From: Candidatus Mediterraneibacter gallistercoris
GTDB taxonomy: Bacteria; Bacillota_A; Clostridia; Lachnospirales; Lachnospiraceae
Direction: 5' to 3'
Length of the DNA stretch: 11,072 nucleotides
Assembly (NCBI GenBank): GCA_019119745.1
Contig: DWWI01000103.1
Location: 1-11,072, forward strand
Shown in pieces: positions 1 to 6,407 of this stretch. The translations under genes and the position numbers were made by a program. Each line of letters begins with the position of its first letter. The stretch's first letter is position 1. The notes beneath the pieces were generated by a model. That model was not told the DNA's origin, did no database searches, and saw nothing but the letters and a program-made list of their open reading frames with translations.

Positions 1-705
1 ACTACTCTGGAACGGCTGCAGGCTGAGCTGACAGAGGAGGAAATCTGTGAGCTGGACGGACTTCATTTTCATACGCTGTGCGAGCAGAACTCAGATGATC
101 TGGCGACAACATTGAGAGCCGTAGAAGAAAAGTTCGGCAGGTATCTCAGCCGGATGAAGTGGGTAAACTTCGGCGGAGGACATCATATCACGCGTGAGGA
201 TTACGACCGTGAGCTGTTGAAGAAATGCATCCGCCATGTGAAAGAGACATACGGTGTGGAAGTCTATCTGGAACCAGGGGAAGCCGTGGCGCTCAATGCG
301 GGCGAGCTGATCACGGAAGTGCTGGAGATCGTGGATAATGGGATGAAGATCGCGATACTGGATACATCTGCGGCGTGCCATATGCCGGATGTGCTGGAGA
401 TGCCGTACCGGCCGCCGCTGAAAGGGGCGGTGAGCACGGAGGATGCGGATCTGCGAGAGAACAAATATGTTTACCGTCTCGCCGGGCCGACCTGTCTTGC
501 CGGAGATGTGATCGGCGATTATGTGTTCGATCATCCGCTGCAGTGCGGGGAACGGCTGGTATTTCAGGATATGGCGATCTATACCATGGTGAAGACAAAT
601 ACGTTTAACGGGATGAACCTGCCGGATATCGTGCTGGAGAAGGAAGACGGAGAGTGCGAGATCGTGAGGACGTTCGGATATGAGGATTTTAAGTCGAGGC
701 TGTGA
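1..705 (+). CDS. nspC: Carboxynorspermidine decarboxylase, C-terminal part (5' end outside window)
   Basis: This is a PLP-dependent fold-III decarboxylase that converts carboxynorspermidine or carboxyspermidine to norspermidine or spermidine in the cytoplasm, the last step of the alternative polyamine pathway. The frame is open from base 1 to the TGA at 703-705, giving 234 codons. The family is about 370-390 residues long, so roughly the first 145 residues, including the PLP lysine, lie upstream. Visible family signatures are GLHFHTLCEQ near codons 20-29, KWVNFGGGHHITR near codons 53-65, EPGEA near codon 92, and GPTCLAGDVIGDY near codons 162-174. The cysteine of the last motif (codon 165, bases 493-495) is the expected catalytic residue at the dimer interface. 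No start codon is needed inside the window: the TTG at 112 is internal. The synthase partner gene is probably upstream. A glutaredoxin-like gene follows 35 bp later, probably in the same transcript. Confidence 0.93.
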   Translation, partial: TTLERLQAELTEEEICELDGLHFHTLCEQNSDDLATTLRAVEEKFGRYLSRMKWVNFGGGHHITREDYDRELLKKCIRHVKETYGVEVYLEPGEAVALNAGELITEVLEIVDNGMKIAILDTSAACHMPDVLEMPYRPPLKGAVSTEDADLRENKYVYRLAGPTCLAGDVIGDYVFDHPLQCGERLVFQDMAIYTMVKTNTFNGMNLPDIVLEKEDGECEIVRTFGYEDFKSRL

Positions 706-740
706 GAGGTGTTTTCAACGGACAGAAGGGAAGATATAAG

Positions 741-1037
741 ATGAAAGTATATGGATCAAAGATCTGCGTGGATTGCAGAAATTATCTGGTGATACAGAAA
801 ATGCGTGGATTTGACAGTGAGTTTATTGACATTACAGCAGATACAGGAAAACTCAAGGAGTTTCTGCGTTTGAGAGATACGCATCCCATTTTTGAACCGG
901 TGAGAGAACACAGTGGAATCGGGATTCCGTTTTTCGTAAATGAAGACGGAAGGGAGACGTTTGACATCGACGAGGCTTTGTCATGGATCGGGCAGGAACC
1001 GGTGCGGGATGACGAAAAGGCACTTCTGGAACAGTAG
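741..1037 (+). CDS. Glutaredoxin-like small thiol-disulfide protein
   Basis: This is a 98-residue cytoplasmic protein with a thioredoxin/glutaredoxin-like pattern. A short first strand (MKVYGSK) leads to a CxxC-type active site, C9-V-D-C12. A cis-proline-like segment GIGIPFF (P63) follows, then NEDGRETFDIDEAL, as in glutaredoxin-related proteins. The ATG at 741 is preferred because an AGAAGGGAAG ribosome binding site lies 8 nt upstream. An in-frame GTG at 702 would overlap nspC, has no clear ribosome binding site, and would add 13 residues before the first strand. The role is probably reduction of disulfides or mixed disulfides; the partner protein is unknown. CVDC is not the classical CPYC, so activity and electron donor are uncertain. 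Its place 35 bp after nspC suggests cotranscription, not a functional link to polyamines. Confidence 0.8.
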   Translation: MKVYGSKICVDCRNYLVIQKMRGFDSEFIDITADTGKLKEFLRLRDTHPIFEPVREHSGIGIPFFVNEDGRETFDIDEALSWIGQEPVRDDEKALLEQ

Positions 1038-1047
1038 GACATTTATT

Positions 1048-1069
1048 TCCCGGGCTGTATTTTCCGGGA
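1048..1069 (+). terminator. Weak hairpin after the glutaredoxin-like gene
   Basis: TCCCGG (1048-1053) can pair with CCGGGA (1064-1069) around a 10-nt loop, just after the stop codon at 1035-1037. There is no clear U-run after it, so it is only a possible terminator or 3'-end stabiliser for the nspC transcript. Confidence 0.3.
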
Positions 1070-1088
1070 CTGCAGAGCTGATCGGTGC

Positions 1089-1117
1089 TTGACAATCATC
1101 CCCCTGTGTGCTAACCT
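1089..1117 (+). promoter_or_regulatory. Promoter of the metG T-box transcript
   Basis: A perfect -35 TTGACA (1089-1094) is followed after 17 bp by a weak -10 TAACCT (1112-1117) carrying an upstream TG-N extension (TGC before TAACCT). Transcription should begin near 1124, just before the T-box stem I region. The placement between the glutaredoxin gene and the T-box leader supports it. Confidence 0.6.
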
Positions 1118-1123
1118 TTTTTA

Positions 1124-1470
1124 CAGGTCAAAAGATTATGATGATCGACAAAGGCGATGACGAAGAGAGTAATCTGGCGGAAGTCTTACAGAGAATTCCC
1201 GTAGAGCGAGGATGGTATTTTCCGGCGCTTGTGCTGAGAGGGATGGACGGAAAGCAGATGAACATGGCTTCCGAGCAGCGCACCGAACTATGAGGAAAGG
1301 CAGATGCTGATGCTCATAGCGAGACTGCGATGGGACCGCCCATTACAGCGGAGAAGTGCTGACAGGCACTTGCTGAGGTCTTATCCCGCGAGGGATGGAC
1401 GAAGAGAAGTGGTAACACGGTTAATATCCGTCTTCTTGTTCTCAAGAGAGAGCAGGAAGGCGGTTTTTTT
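1124..1470 (+). promoter_or_regulatory. T-box leader (tRNA-Met sensing) upstream of metG
   Basis: This is a transcription-attenuating leader that reads the charging state of a tRNA. A purine-rich stem I base (GATGACGAAGAGAGTAAT, about 1154-1171) resembles the conserved GA/K-turn region, and ACAGAGA follows as the AG-bulge region. Later comes GAACATGGCTTCCGAG, typical of a specifier loop, with AUG (methionine) at 1264-1266. The T-box sequence GAAGTGGTAACACGG is at 1406-1420. Its UGGU bulge (1410-1413) would pair with ACCA of an uncharged tRNA, which fits the A73 discriminator of tRNA-Met. An antiterminator can form from 1404-1409 with 1432-1437 and from 1417-1420 with 1428-1431. It competes with the terminator at 1428-1463. 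The Met codon and the downstream metG agree. The exact 5' end and full stem I fold were not computed. Confidence 0.88.
1428..1470 (+). terminator. T-box intrinsic terminator
   Basis: Left arm 1428-1443 pairs with right arm 1448-1463 over 16 consecutive pairs, some of them G-U, around the loop AAGA. Seven T residues follow (1464-1470). Its left arm contains the bases used by the antiterminator, so binding of uncharged tRNA-Met would open the path to metG. Confidence 0.9.
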
Positions 1471-1497
1471 GTGTGTTACTGAAAACGATTAGTATAA

Positions 1498-1576
1498 AGG
1501 GACAGGGTTAAATTCAATTTGGGACACCCTGAAGTGCGATTCGGGACGTAGTAAAACCCGAATTGACTACGTCCCC
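1498..1576 (+). repeat. REP/MITE-like palindromic element, copy 1 (diverged)
   Basis: AGGGACAGGG (1498-1507) and CGGGACGTAGTAAAA (1542-1556) also occur in copy 2 at 3552-3630, the first exactly and the second apart from its first base. Here CGGGACGTAGT (1542-1552) can pair with ACTACGTCCCC (1566-1576), with one C-C mismatch-free core of ten pairs. An alternative hairpin, ATTCGGG (1539-1545) with CCCGAAT (1557-1563), uses overlapping bases. The outer right arm seen in copy 2 is missing, and the spacing between the two shared blocks is 45 nt instead of 23. It sits between the T-box terminator and the metG ribosome binding site. No transposase is present, so mobilisation would need a protein encoded elsewhere. 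Confidence 0.8.
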
Positions 1577-1589
1577 AAAGGAGGTTATT

Positions 1590-3521
1590 ATGTCAGAAAA
1601 TCAGAAACCAAAGTATTACATTACCACGGCGATCGCCTATACATCGGGCAAACCGCACATTGGAAATACGTATGAGATCGTTCTTGCGGATGCGATTGCG
1701 CGTTACAAAAGAAGCAAGGGATACGATGTATTTTTCCAGACCGGTACGGACGAGCATGGACAGAAGATCGAGTTGAAAGCAAATGAGGCGGGGATTACTC
1801 CGAAAGAGTTTGTGGACAATGTATCTGCAGAGATCAAGAGAATCTGGGATCTGATGGACACATCTTATGATAAGTTCATCCGTACAACAGACGCAGATCA
1901 TGAGAAACAGGTGCAGAAGATCTTTAAGAAGCTGTATGATCAGGGAGATATTTACAAAGGTTATTATGAAGGAATGTACTGTACACCGTGTGAGTCTTTC
2001 TTTACGGAGTCACAGCTTGTGGACGGAAAATGTCCGGACTGCGGACGCGAGGTGCAGCCGGCGAAAGAAGAAGCATATTTCTTCAAGATGAGCAAATATG
2101 CGGACCGCCTGATCGAATATATCAATGAGCATCCGGAGTTTATCCAGCCGGTGTCCAGAAAGAATGAGATGATGAACAACTTCCTGCTTCCGGGACTGCA
2201 GGATCTGTGTGTGTCCAGAACATCATTTAAATGGGGAATCCCGGTGGACTTTGATCCAAAGCATGTAACTTACGTGTGGCTGGACGCTCTTACAAACTAT
2301 ATCACCGGCATCGGCTATGACGCAGACGGCAACAGTACGGAGCAGTTTGAGAAACTGTGGCCGGCAGACCTGCATCTGATCGGAAAGGATATTATCCGTT
2401 TCCATACGATCTACTGGCCGATCTTCCTGATGGCTTTGGGTCTTCCGCTGCCGAAGCAGGTGTTCGGACATCCATGGCTCCTTCAGGGCGATGGCAAGAT
2501 GAGCAAATCCAAGGGAAATGTACTCTACGCAGACGAGCTGGTTGATTTCTTCGGCGTGGATGCGGTGCGTTATTTCGTGCTCCATGAGATGCCGTTTGAG
2601 AATGATGGTGTGATCACATGGGAGCTGATGGTGGAGCGTCTGAATTCCGATCTCGCAAATACACTGGGCAACCTTGTAAACCGTACGATTTCTATGACAA
2701 ATAAGTACTTCGGCGGTACAGTGACAGACAAGGGTGCTGTTGAGGATGTAGATGCGGACCTTAAGGCCGTTATTGAGAATACACCGAAAGCTGTAGATGA
2801 GAAAATGGACGGCTTAAGAGTTGCGGATGCGATCACGGAGATATTCAATCTCTTCAAACGCTGCAATAAATATATTGACGAGACAATGCCGTGGGCGCTG
2901 GCAAAAGACGAGGCGAAGAAAGACCGTCTGGAGACAGTGCTGTGGAATCTGATCCAGGGGATTTCCGCAGGCGCAGAGCTTCTGGAGTCCTTCATGCCGT
3001 CAACGAGCAAGAAGATCCTTGAGCAGCTGGGCGGCGGTCATGTGACAGATAAGCCGGAGATTCTGTTCCAGAGACTTGACCTTGAGGAAGTCATGAAGAA
3101 AGTTGAGGAACTCCACCCGCATAAAGAAGAGACTTCAGAAGGTGCTGGAGACAGTGATGCGAAAGAAGAGGCTGTCATCGATATTGAGCCGAAAGAAGAG
3201 ATCACATTTGACCAGTTCGGAGCAATGCAGTTCCAGGTGGGAGAGATCATCGCGTGCGAGGAAGTGAAGAAATCAAGAAAACTTCTCTGCTCTCAGGTGA
3301 AGATCGGAAGTCAGGTAAAACAGATCGTGTCCGGTATTAAGGCTCACTATACACCAGAAGAGATGGTGGGGAAGAAAGTCATGGTGCTTGTTAATCTGAA
3401 ACCCGCAAAACTGGCGGGAGTGCTTTCCGAAGGAATGCTTCTGTGCGCGGAAGACGCGGATGGAAATCTGTCGCTCATGGTGCCGGAGAAAGATATGCCG
3501 GCGGGAGCTGAGATCTGTTAA
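1590..3521 (+). CDS. metG: Methionyl-tRNA synthetase
   Basis: This class I aminoacyl-tRNA synthetase charges tRNA-Met with methionine using ATP, in the cytoplasm, and is essential for translation. The protein has 643 residues. The Rossmann catalytic domain carries the HIGH-type signature HIGN (H23-N26) and the KMSKS loop (K303-S307). One zinc knuckle, C131/C134 with C148/C151, lies in the connective insertion. An anticodon-binding helical domain follows. After an acidic, lysine/glutamate-rich linker near residues 505-530 there is a C-terminal tRNA-binding OB-fold domain (from about residue 535, FGAMQFQVGEI) that serves dimerisation and tRNA binding. The ATG at 1590 is chosen because AAAGGAGG (1577-1584) is 5 nt upstream; a TTG at 1563 would place the repeat inside the gene. 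Expression is controlled by the methionine T-box leader upstream. The gene appears intact and of normal length. Confidence 0.97.
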   Translation: MSENQKPKYYITTAIAYTSGKPHIGNTYEIVLADAIARYKRSKGYDVFFQTGTDEHGQKIELKANEAGITPKEFVDNVSAEIKRIWDLMDTSYDKFIRTTDADHEKQVQKIFKKLYDQGDIYKGYYEGMYCTPCESFFTESQLVDGKCPDCGREVQPAKEEAYFFKMSKYADRLIEYINEHPEFIQPVSRKNEMMNNFLLPGLQDLCVSRTSFKWGIPVDFDPKHVTYVWLDALTNYITGIGYDADGNSTEQFEKLWPADLHLIGKDIIRFHTIYWPIFLMALGLPLPKQVFGHPWLLQGDGKMSKSKGNVLYADELVDFFGVDAVRYFVLHEMPFENDGVITWELMVERLNSDLANTLGNLVNRTISMTNKYFGGTVTDKGAVEDVDADLKAVIENTPKAVDEKMDGLRVADAITEIFNLFKRCNKYIDETMPWALAKDEAKKDRLETVLWNLIQGISAGAELLESFMPSTSKKILEQLGGGHVTDKPEILFQRLDLEEVMKKVEELHPHKEETSEGAGDSDAKEEAVIDIEPKEEITFDQFGAMQFQVGEIIACEEVKKSRKLLCSQVKIGSQVKQIVSGIKAHYTPEEMVGKKVMVLVNLKPAKLAGVLSEGMLLCAEDADGNLSLMVPEKDMPAGAEIC

Positions 3522-3551
3522 TAATTTGGAGGGACACTGTCTGAATCAAAA

Positions 3552-3630
3552 AGGGACAGGGCAAATCTTGATTGGGGACGTAGTAAAATGCGATTTTACT
3601 ACGTCCCCAATCGAAGTTTACCCTGTCCCT
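3552..3630 (+). repeat. REP/MITE-like palindromic element, copy 2 (near-perfect 79-nt hairpin)
   Basis: The inner arms, 3570-3589 and 3593-3612, are perfect 20-nt complements around the 3-nt loop GCG. The outer arms AGGGACAGGG (3552-3561) and CCCTGTCCCT (3621-3630) are also perfect. The 8-nt segments between them pair partly, so the whole element can fold as one long stem. It fills the space between the convergent metG and aminotransferase genes, and its right end runs into the aminotransferase coding sequence. It may act as a transcription barrier for both genes, although there is no typical U-tract. Shared blocks with 1498-1576 define a repeat family; no mobile-element gene is present here. 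Confidence 0.9.
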
Positions 3631-4706
3631 AATTCGTGCAGCAGCCGTGTATTTGCTTCCGGCATCATGATGCAGAATCGTATGAATTCTCCATCCAGAC
3701 ACTGGAATGACGAGCAGTCCCGAATCATCAGCCCCGCTTTGATACACCTCTCAAACACGTCATAAGATGTGATTCCGTCTTTTACGATCTTTACAAGAAG
3801 GAAATTGGCGTACGGTTCGTAGGTTTTATAATCCGGCATCTGAGATACTGCCCGATACATCCGTTCCCGTTCCGACAGTATCAGTCTTCTGGTCCGGCTG
3901 ATATATTCCTGATCTTTAAACATTTCTTCTCCGGCAAATGCCCCGATGCTGTTCAATGACCATGGAATCTGTTTTTCTTTCATCGCCCTGAGAAATTCAG
4001 CATTGCCGGTGATTCCGTATCCGAACCGCATGCCAGGCGCCGCGAAGAATTTAGAGACGCCCCGCAATACCATCAGATTGGAATACTTCCGGGTAAATGG
4101 AACCGCTGTCACTGCGCTGATAGCCGGTGCGAATTCTACATAAGTCTCATCGATCATGACGAAGATATTGTGCTCAGAGCAGAACGCAAGGAGACGCTCC
4201 ATATCATCTCGCAGGATCGCGGAGGAGGTCGGATTATTCGGATTGCAGAGAATGAGAAAATCATAACTGTCTTTCAGCGCACGGCAGAGGTCGTCCACAT
4301 CCAGATGAAAATTATCTTCCTCTCTCAGATGATAGTATTCCTGTGTGCTTCCGGAGAAGGAAAGTTCTCTGGAATATTCGGAGTAAGTCGGACCGAGTAT
4401 GAGAGTATGCTTTGGCGCGAGCGTTTCGATCAGCAGCGAGATCAGTTCGCTGGAACCGTTGCCGGGCAGGATGTATTCTGCCGGGATACCGCAGTATCCG
4501 GAAACAGTATCCCGCAGTGAAGTATATTCCCGGTCCGGATAGGCGGACAGCAGGTCCAGATGCCCGGCGATAGATGTCTTCACATGCTCTGACAATCCGA
4601 GCGGATTGACGTTAGCTCCGAAGTTGGTAATGTCCTCTTTTCTTAAATGATAGTATTCGCATATTTTTTCGATATCACTTCCGTGAAAAACGGGTTTTAT
4701 ACCCAT
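3618..4706 (-). CDS. PLP-dependent aminotransferase of the HisC/CobD (class I/II) family
   Basis: This 362-residue fold-type-I PLP enzyme resembles histidinol-phosphate aminotransferases and L-threonine-O-3-phosphate decarboxylases (CobD). Visible signatures are an N-terminal HGSDI and FGANVNPLG, similar to the HGG and ANINPLG of CobD-like proteins, then NGSSELI in the cofactor phosphate region and CNPNNPTS. DETYVEF follows, with D186 expected to contact the PLP nitrogen and Y189 nearby. The Schiff-base lysine is K219 in GVSKFF, followed by PGMRFGYG with the conserved arginine. The ATG at 4706 is preceded by AAGGAG (complement of 4715-4720). The substrate cannot be decided: no histidine or cobalamin genes are adjacent. 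It lies 72 bp downstream of degV and may be cotranscribed with it. The last codons (Leu-Gly-Thr-Gly) and the TAA come from the palindromic element, so the natural C-terminus may have been altered. Confidence 0.85.
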   Translation of the reverse strand: MGIKPVFHGSDIEKICEYYHLRKEDITNFGANVNPLGLSEHVKTSIAGHLDLLSAYPDREYTSLRDTVSGYCGIPAEYILPGNGSSELISLLIETLAPKHTLILGPTYSEYSRELSFSGSTQEYYHLREEDNFHLDVDDLCRALKDSYDFLILCNPNNPTSSAILRDDMERLLAFCSEHNIFVMIDETYVEFAPAISAVTAVPFTRKYSNLMVLRGVSKFFAAPGMRFGYGITGNAEFLRAMKEKQIPWSLNSIGAFAGEEMFKDQEYISRTRRLILSERERMYRAVSQMPDYKTYEPYANFLLVKIVKDGITSYDVFERCIKAGLMIRDCSSFQCLDGEFIRFCIMMPEANTRLLHELGTG

Positions 4707-4755
4707 GGATCATGCTCCTTCCTGTTATCTGTCTGGCTTTGAAGTATTCATATAT

Positions 4756-4796
4756 AACAGTTCAGCCCGCGCCTGATATCAGATGGATGAACTGTT
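4756..4796 (-). terminator. Imperfect hairpin at the degV 3' end
   Basis: AACAGTTCA (4756-4764) and TGAACTGTT (4788-4796) are perfect 9-nt complements and bracket the degV stop codon. A smaller palindrome, CTGATATCAG (4773-4782), lies inside. On the minus strand the hairpin is followed by ATATATG rather than a run of T, so termination would be weak and read-through into the aminotransferase gene is likely. Confidence 0.35.
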
Positions 4797-5660
4797 GCTC
4801 TCAAATAATATTCCAAGTGTGTTCGGCCCGCAATGGCAGGAGATGGTGCAGCTTGCTTTTGTTATATGGATTTCCTTGAAGGTGATCGTATCTTCTACGG
4901 TTTTTTTCACCAGGTCAATATAGTCCTGCGGGATTCCGGAGTGTGTGATAAACAGCAGGTCTGTGTTAATGTCGGAATATCTTGCAAGTTCATCTTTCAC
5001 ATACTTGACAAGTACTTTGTCAAGTGAACCGCGGTACTTTTTCCCTACTGTCATGCTGCCATCGTGGTTATCCACCTGGATACATGGCTTAAGTTTCAGC
5101 ATATTTGCGCCGAAAGCGGTTACAGATGAGCAGCGCCCGCCCGCACTGAGAAATGTAAGTGTGTCAAGGATAAAGCTCGCATGGCGTCTGGAAGTACCGG
5201 CGCGGAGCTTTTCTGCGATTGTTTCTGCATCCATGCCCTGTTCGATCATCTTTCCGGCGGCAACGACAGTAAGTCCTGTTCCCGTGGAGAGATTGCAGCT
5301 GTCTATAACGTGAACGTGCCCCAGTTCCTGAGCGGCAAGACAGCAGTTCTGATAGGAACTGGAGAGCGCATGACCAAGATTGACATGAATGACTTCATAC
5401 CCGTCCTCAACCCATGGACGGAAATGATCCATATATTCTTTTACATTTACCGCGGCGGTTTTCGGAAGCACTTTATGCTCAAAGTATTCCTGATAGATTT
5501 CTTCCGGTGTGATCGTGACATTGTCCAGGTAATCTTTCCCGTTCAAGGTGATGTGAAGCGGGAAGTAGTTGACATGATAACGTTCTTTTAATTCTTCATC
5601 AAGGTCGCAGGTGCTGTCCGCGCTTAATATGATTTTTTGTTGTGTCTGTTTATCCGGCAT
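4779..5660 (-). CDS. DegV family fatty-acid-binding protein
   Basis: This 293-residue DegV-type (EDD fold) protein is of normal family length. Members bind long-chain fatty acids, and some (FakB) present them to the FakA kinase for phosphorylation and phospholipid synthesis. Family signatures are SADSTCDL (residues 13-20) and YFPLHITLNGKDYLDN. TAAVNVKEYMDHF is the counterpart of the usual TSQP segment, ALSSSYQN is the counterpart of GLSGTYQS, and FLSAGGRCS is the counterpart of YLKKGGRI. HCGPNTLGI near the C-terminus matches the H-GP-LG motif. There is no signal peptide or membrane segment. The start at 5660 is preceded by GGAGG about 7 nt upstream on the minus strand, and a TATAAT promoter lies 39 bp upstream. 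No fakA is adjacent, so whether this is a true FakB or another DegV paralogue cannot be told from the window. Confidence 0.93.
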   Translation of the reverse strand: MPDKQTQQKIILSADSTCDLDEELKERYHVNYFPLHITLNGKDYLDNVTITPEEIYQEYFEHKVLPKTAAVNVKEYMDHFRPWVEDGYEVIHVNLGHALSSSYQNCCLAAQELGHVHVIDSCNLSTGTGLTVVAAGKMIEQGMDAETIAEKLRAGTSRRHASFILDTLTFLSAGGRCSSVTAFGANMLKLKPCIQVDNHDGSMTVGKKYRGSLDKVLVKYVKDELARYSDINTDLLFITHSGIPQDYIDLVKKTVEDTITFKEIHITKASCTISCHCGPNTLGILFESNSSSI

Positions 5661-5698
5661 TTTATACCTCCGTCTGTGAATCGAAACTTTGTGCCATT

Positions 5699-5707
5699 AT
5701 TATATCA
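5699..5707 (-). promoter_or_regulatory. degV promoter, extended -10
   Basis: On the minus strand TG-A-TATAAT reads across 5707-5699: a perfect -10 hexamer with a TGn extension, 39 bp before the degV start. No convincing -35 hexamer is visible at 16-18 bp upstream, which is common for extended -10 promoters. Confidence 0.6.
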
Positions 5708-5757
5708 CGGTTTCCGGTAGAAAGAAGTTGTATTTCATATCTTTTACACCCGAACTA

Positions 5758-5786
5758 TTGACTTTTTAAAAATTATATACTATATT
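5758..5786 (+). promoter_or_regulatory. Promoter of the structured RNA / McsA-like / clpC transcript
   Basis: TTGACT (5758-5763) and TATATT (5781-5786) are separated by exactly 17 bp, close to the SigA consensus. Transcription should start around 5793. This lies about 245 bp before the first coding sequence, giving a very long leader. Neither a CtsR-type (GGTCAAA repeat) nor a CIRCE/HrcA-type operator is visible. Confidence 0.75.
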
Positions 5787-5790
5787 ATTA

Positions 5791-5811
5791 AAAACTTAAC
5801 TATTAAGTTTT
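5791..5811. promoter_or_regulatory. Perfect 21-bp palindrome at the transcription start (candidate operator)
   Basis: AAAACTTAA (5791-5799) and TTAAGTTTT (5803-5811) are exact inverted repeats around CTA. The site begins 4 bp after the -10 hexamer and so covers the expected start point. It is well placed to be a repressor operator, and less suited to be an RNA terminator because the stem is almost all A-T. The binding protein is unknown. Confidence 0.5.
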
Positions 5812-5814
5812 AAA

Positions 5815-6020
5815 CAACGTCGGCTTTCAGCCGGCGATATTGTAATACCAGATGTGGGATGACTCACGCCTCTACGGGCGGTAAGTGGAAAATCAGTATT
5901 AACGGCGGGCGTCAATCCCCTATCTGATATACGCTCCGCGAGGATGAGCGGGGATTCAGGGATGTATTATGGCAGCTAACGCTGACCCGAATCCCGCGCC
6001 AAGACTCGCGAGCGAGTCTT
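5815..6020 (+). ncRNA. Structured non-coding RNA or leader upstream of the McsA-like/clpC genes (possibly raiA-like)
   Basis: About 200 nt without a plausible reading frame, markedly richer in GC than the AT-rich promoter before it. Helices that can be drawn are 5819-5825/5829-5835 (loop TTC), 5854-5858/5863-5867, 5867-5870/5877-5880 and 5892-5896/5924-5928. Others are 5914-5920/5950-5956 (perfect, 7 bp), 5932-5936/5946-5950, 5973-5976/5981-5984 and 6001-6008/6013-6020 (8 bp, loop CGAG). GAATCCC (5989-5995) can instead pair perfectly with GGGATTC (5951-5957), excluding the 5914-5920 helix, so two alternative folds exist. The final hairpin has no U-tract and is followed by the ribosome binding site, so it reads as a leader or as an RNA released by processing. 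Length, density of helices and phylum would fit the raiA RNA class, but I could not compare it with that family's model; identity is a guess. Confidence 0.65.
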
Positions 6021-6038
6021 GAAAAGAGGTGAGCAGAA

Positions 6039-6407
6039 ATGAGATGCCAATTTTGTAATAAAGAGAGGGTAGACAGAGTTTTTTACATAAACTGGATGGG
6101 AACCGTCTATCAGGTTCCGGTCTGCGCAGACTGTCTGCAGAAAATGTGGAATCAGGCTGCTGCATCAGGTAAAACAGAAGAATTTAAGAACTATACGGGA
6201 TGGTGGCCGGGAAAACGGGATCCGAGGCATATGGGAGACCGCGCTTTTCCGGAGACTGCGGTGCCGGGACTTATCAAGAGACGCAAGCTTGCGGCTCTGA
6301 AGATACGTCTGACCGAAGCGGCCGAGACTGAGAATTATGAGGAGGCCGCAAAACTGCGGGACGACATTGCCGTGATAGAGAAAGAGGTGTGTACACATGG
6401 AAATTAA
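6039..6407 (+). CDS. McsA-like zinc-finger protein with UVR motif
   Basis: This 122-residue protein has two CxxC pairs, C3/C6 and C29/C32, which probably bind one zinc. The UvrB/UvrC-type motif (about residues 87-117) contains the typical core NYEEAAKLRDDI. This order matches a shortened McsA, the modulator of the arginine kinase McsB and of ClpC in Firmicutes; classical McsA is longer (about 180 residues) with more CxxC pairs. The start has a GAGGTGAGC ribosome binding site 6-13 nt upstream. The 3' end overlaps the clpC start by 11 bp, pointing to translational coupling and a role as ClpC partner or adaptor. No ctsR or mcsB lies next to it. A stand-alone role as a UVR-domain adaptor is therefore as likely as the classical kinase-activator role. 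Confidence 0.82.
   Translation: MRCQFCNKERVDRVFYINWMGTVYQVPVCADCLQKMWNQAAASGKTEEFKNYTGWWPGKRDPRHMGDRAFPETAVPGLIKRRKLAALKIRLTEAAETENYEEAAKLRDDIAVIEKEVCTHGN

Noticed and set aside
1108..1293. 61-codon open frame (TTG start) in the metG leader
   Set aside because: It lies inside the T-box stem I and specifier region, lacks a good ribosome binding site, and is explained by RNA structure.
1304..1492. 62-codon open frame over the T-box antiterminator and terminator
   Set aside because: It reads through the T-box sequence and terminator stem; the arginine-rich translation resembles no family.
3618..4706. Assigning the aminotransferase firmly as hisC or cobD
   Set aside because: Motifs fit both, and no histidine or cobalamin biosynthesis genes are adjacent, so no gene symbol is given.
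5758..5811. CtsR or CIRCE operator at the clpC-operon promoter
   Set aside because: No GGTCAAA direct repeat and no TTAGCACTC inverted repeat is present; the palindrome seen is different.
6001..6020. 8-bp hairpin before the McsA-like gene considered as an intrinsic terminator
   Set aside because: It is followed by GAAAAGAGG, with no U-tract on either strand.
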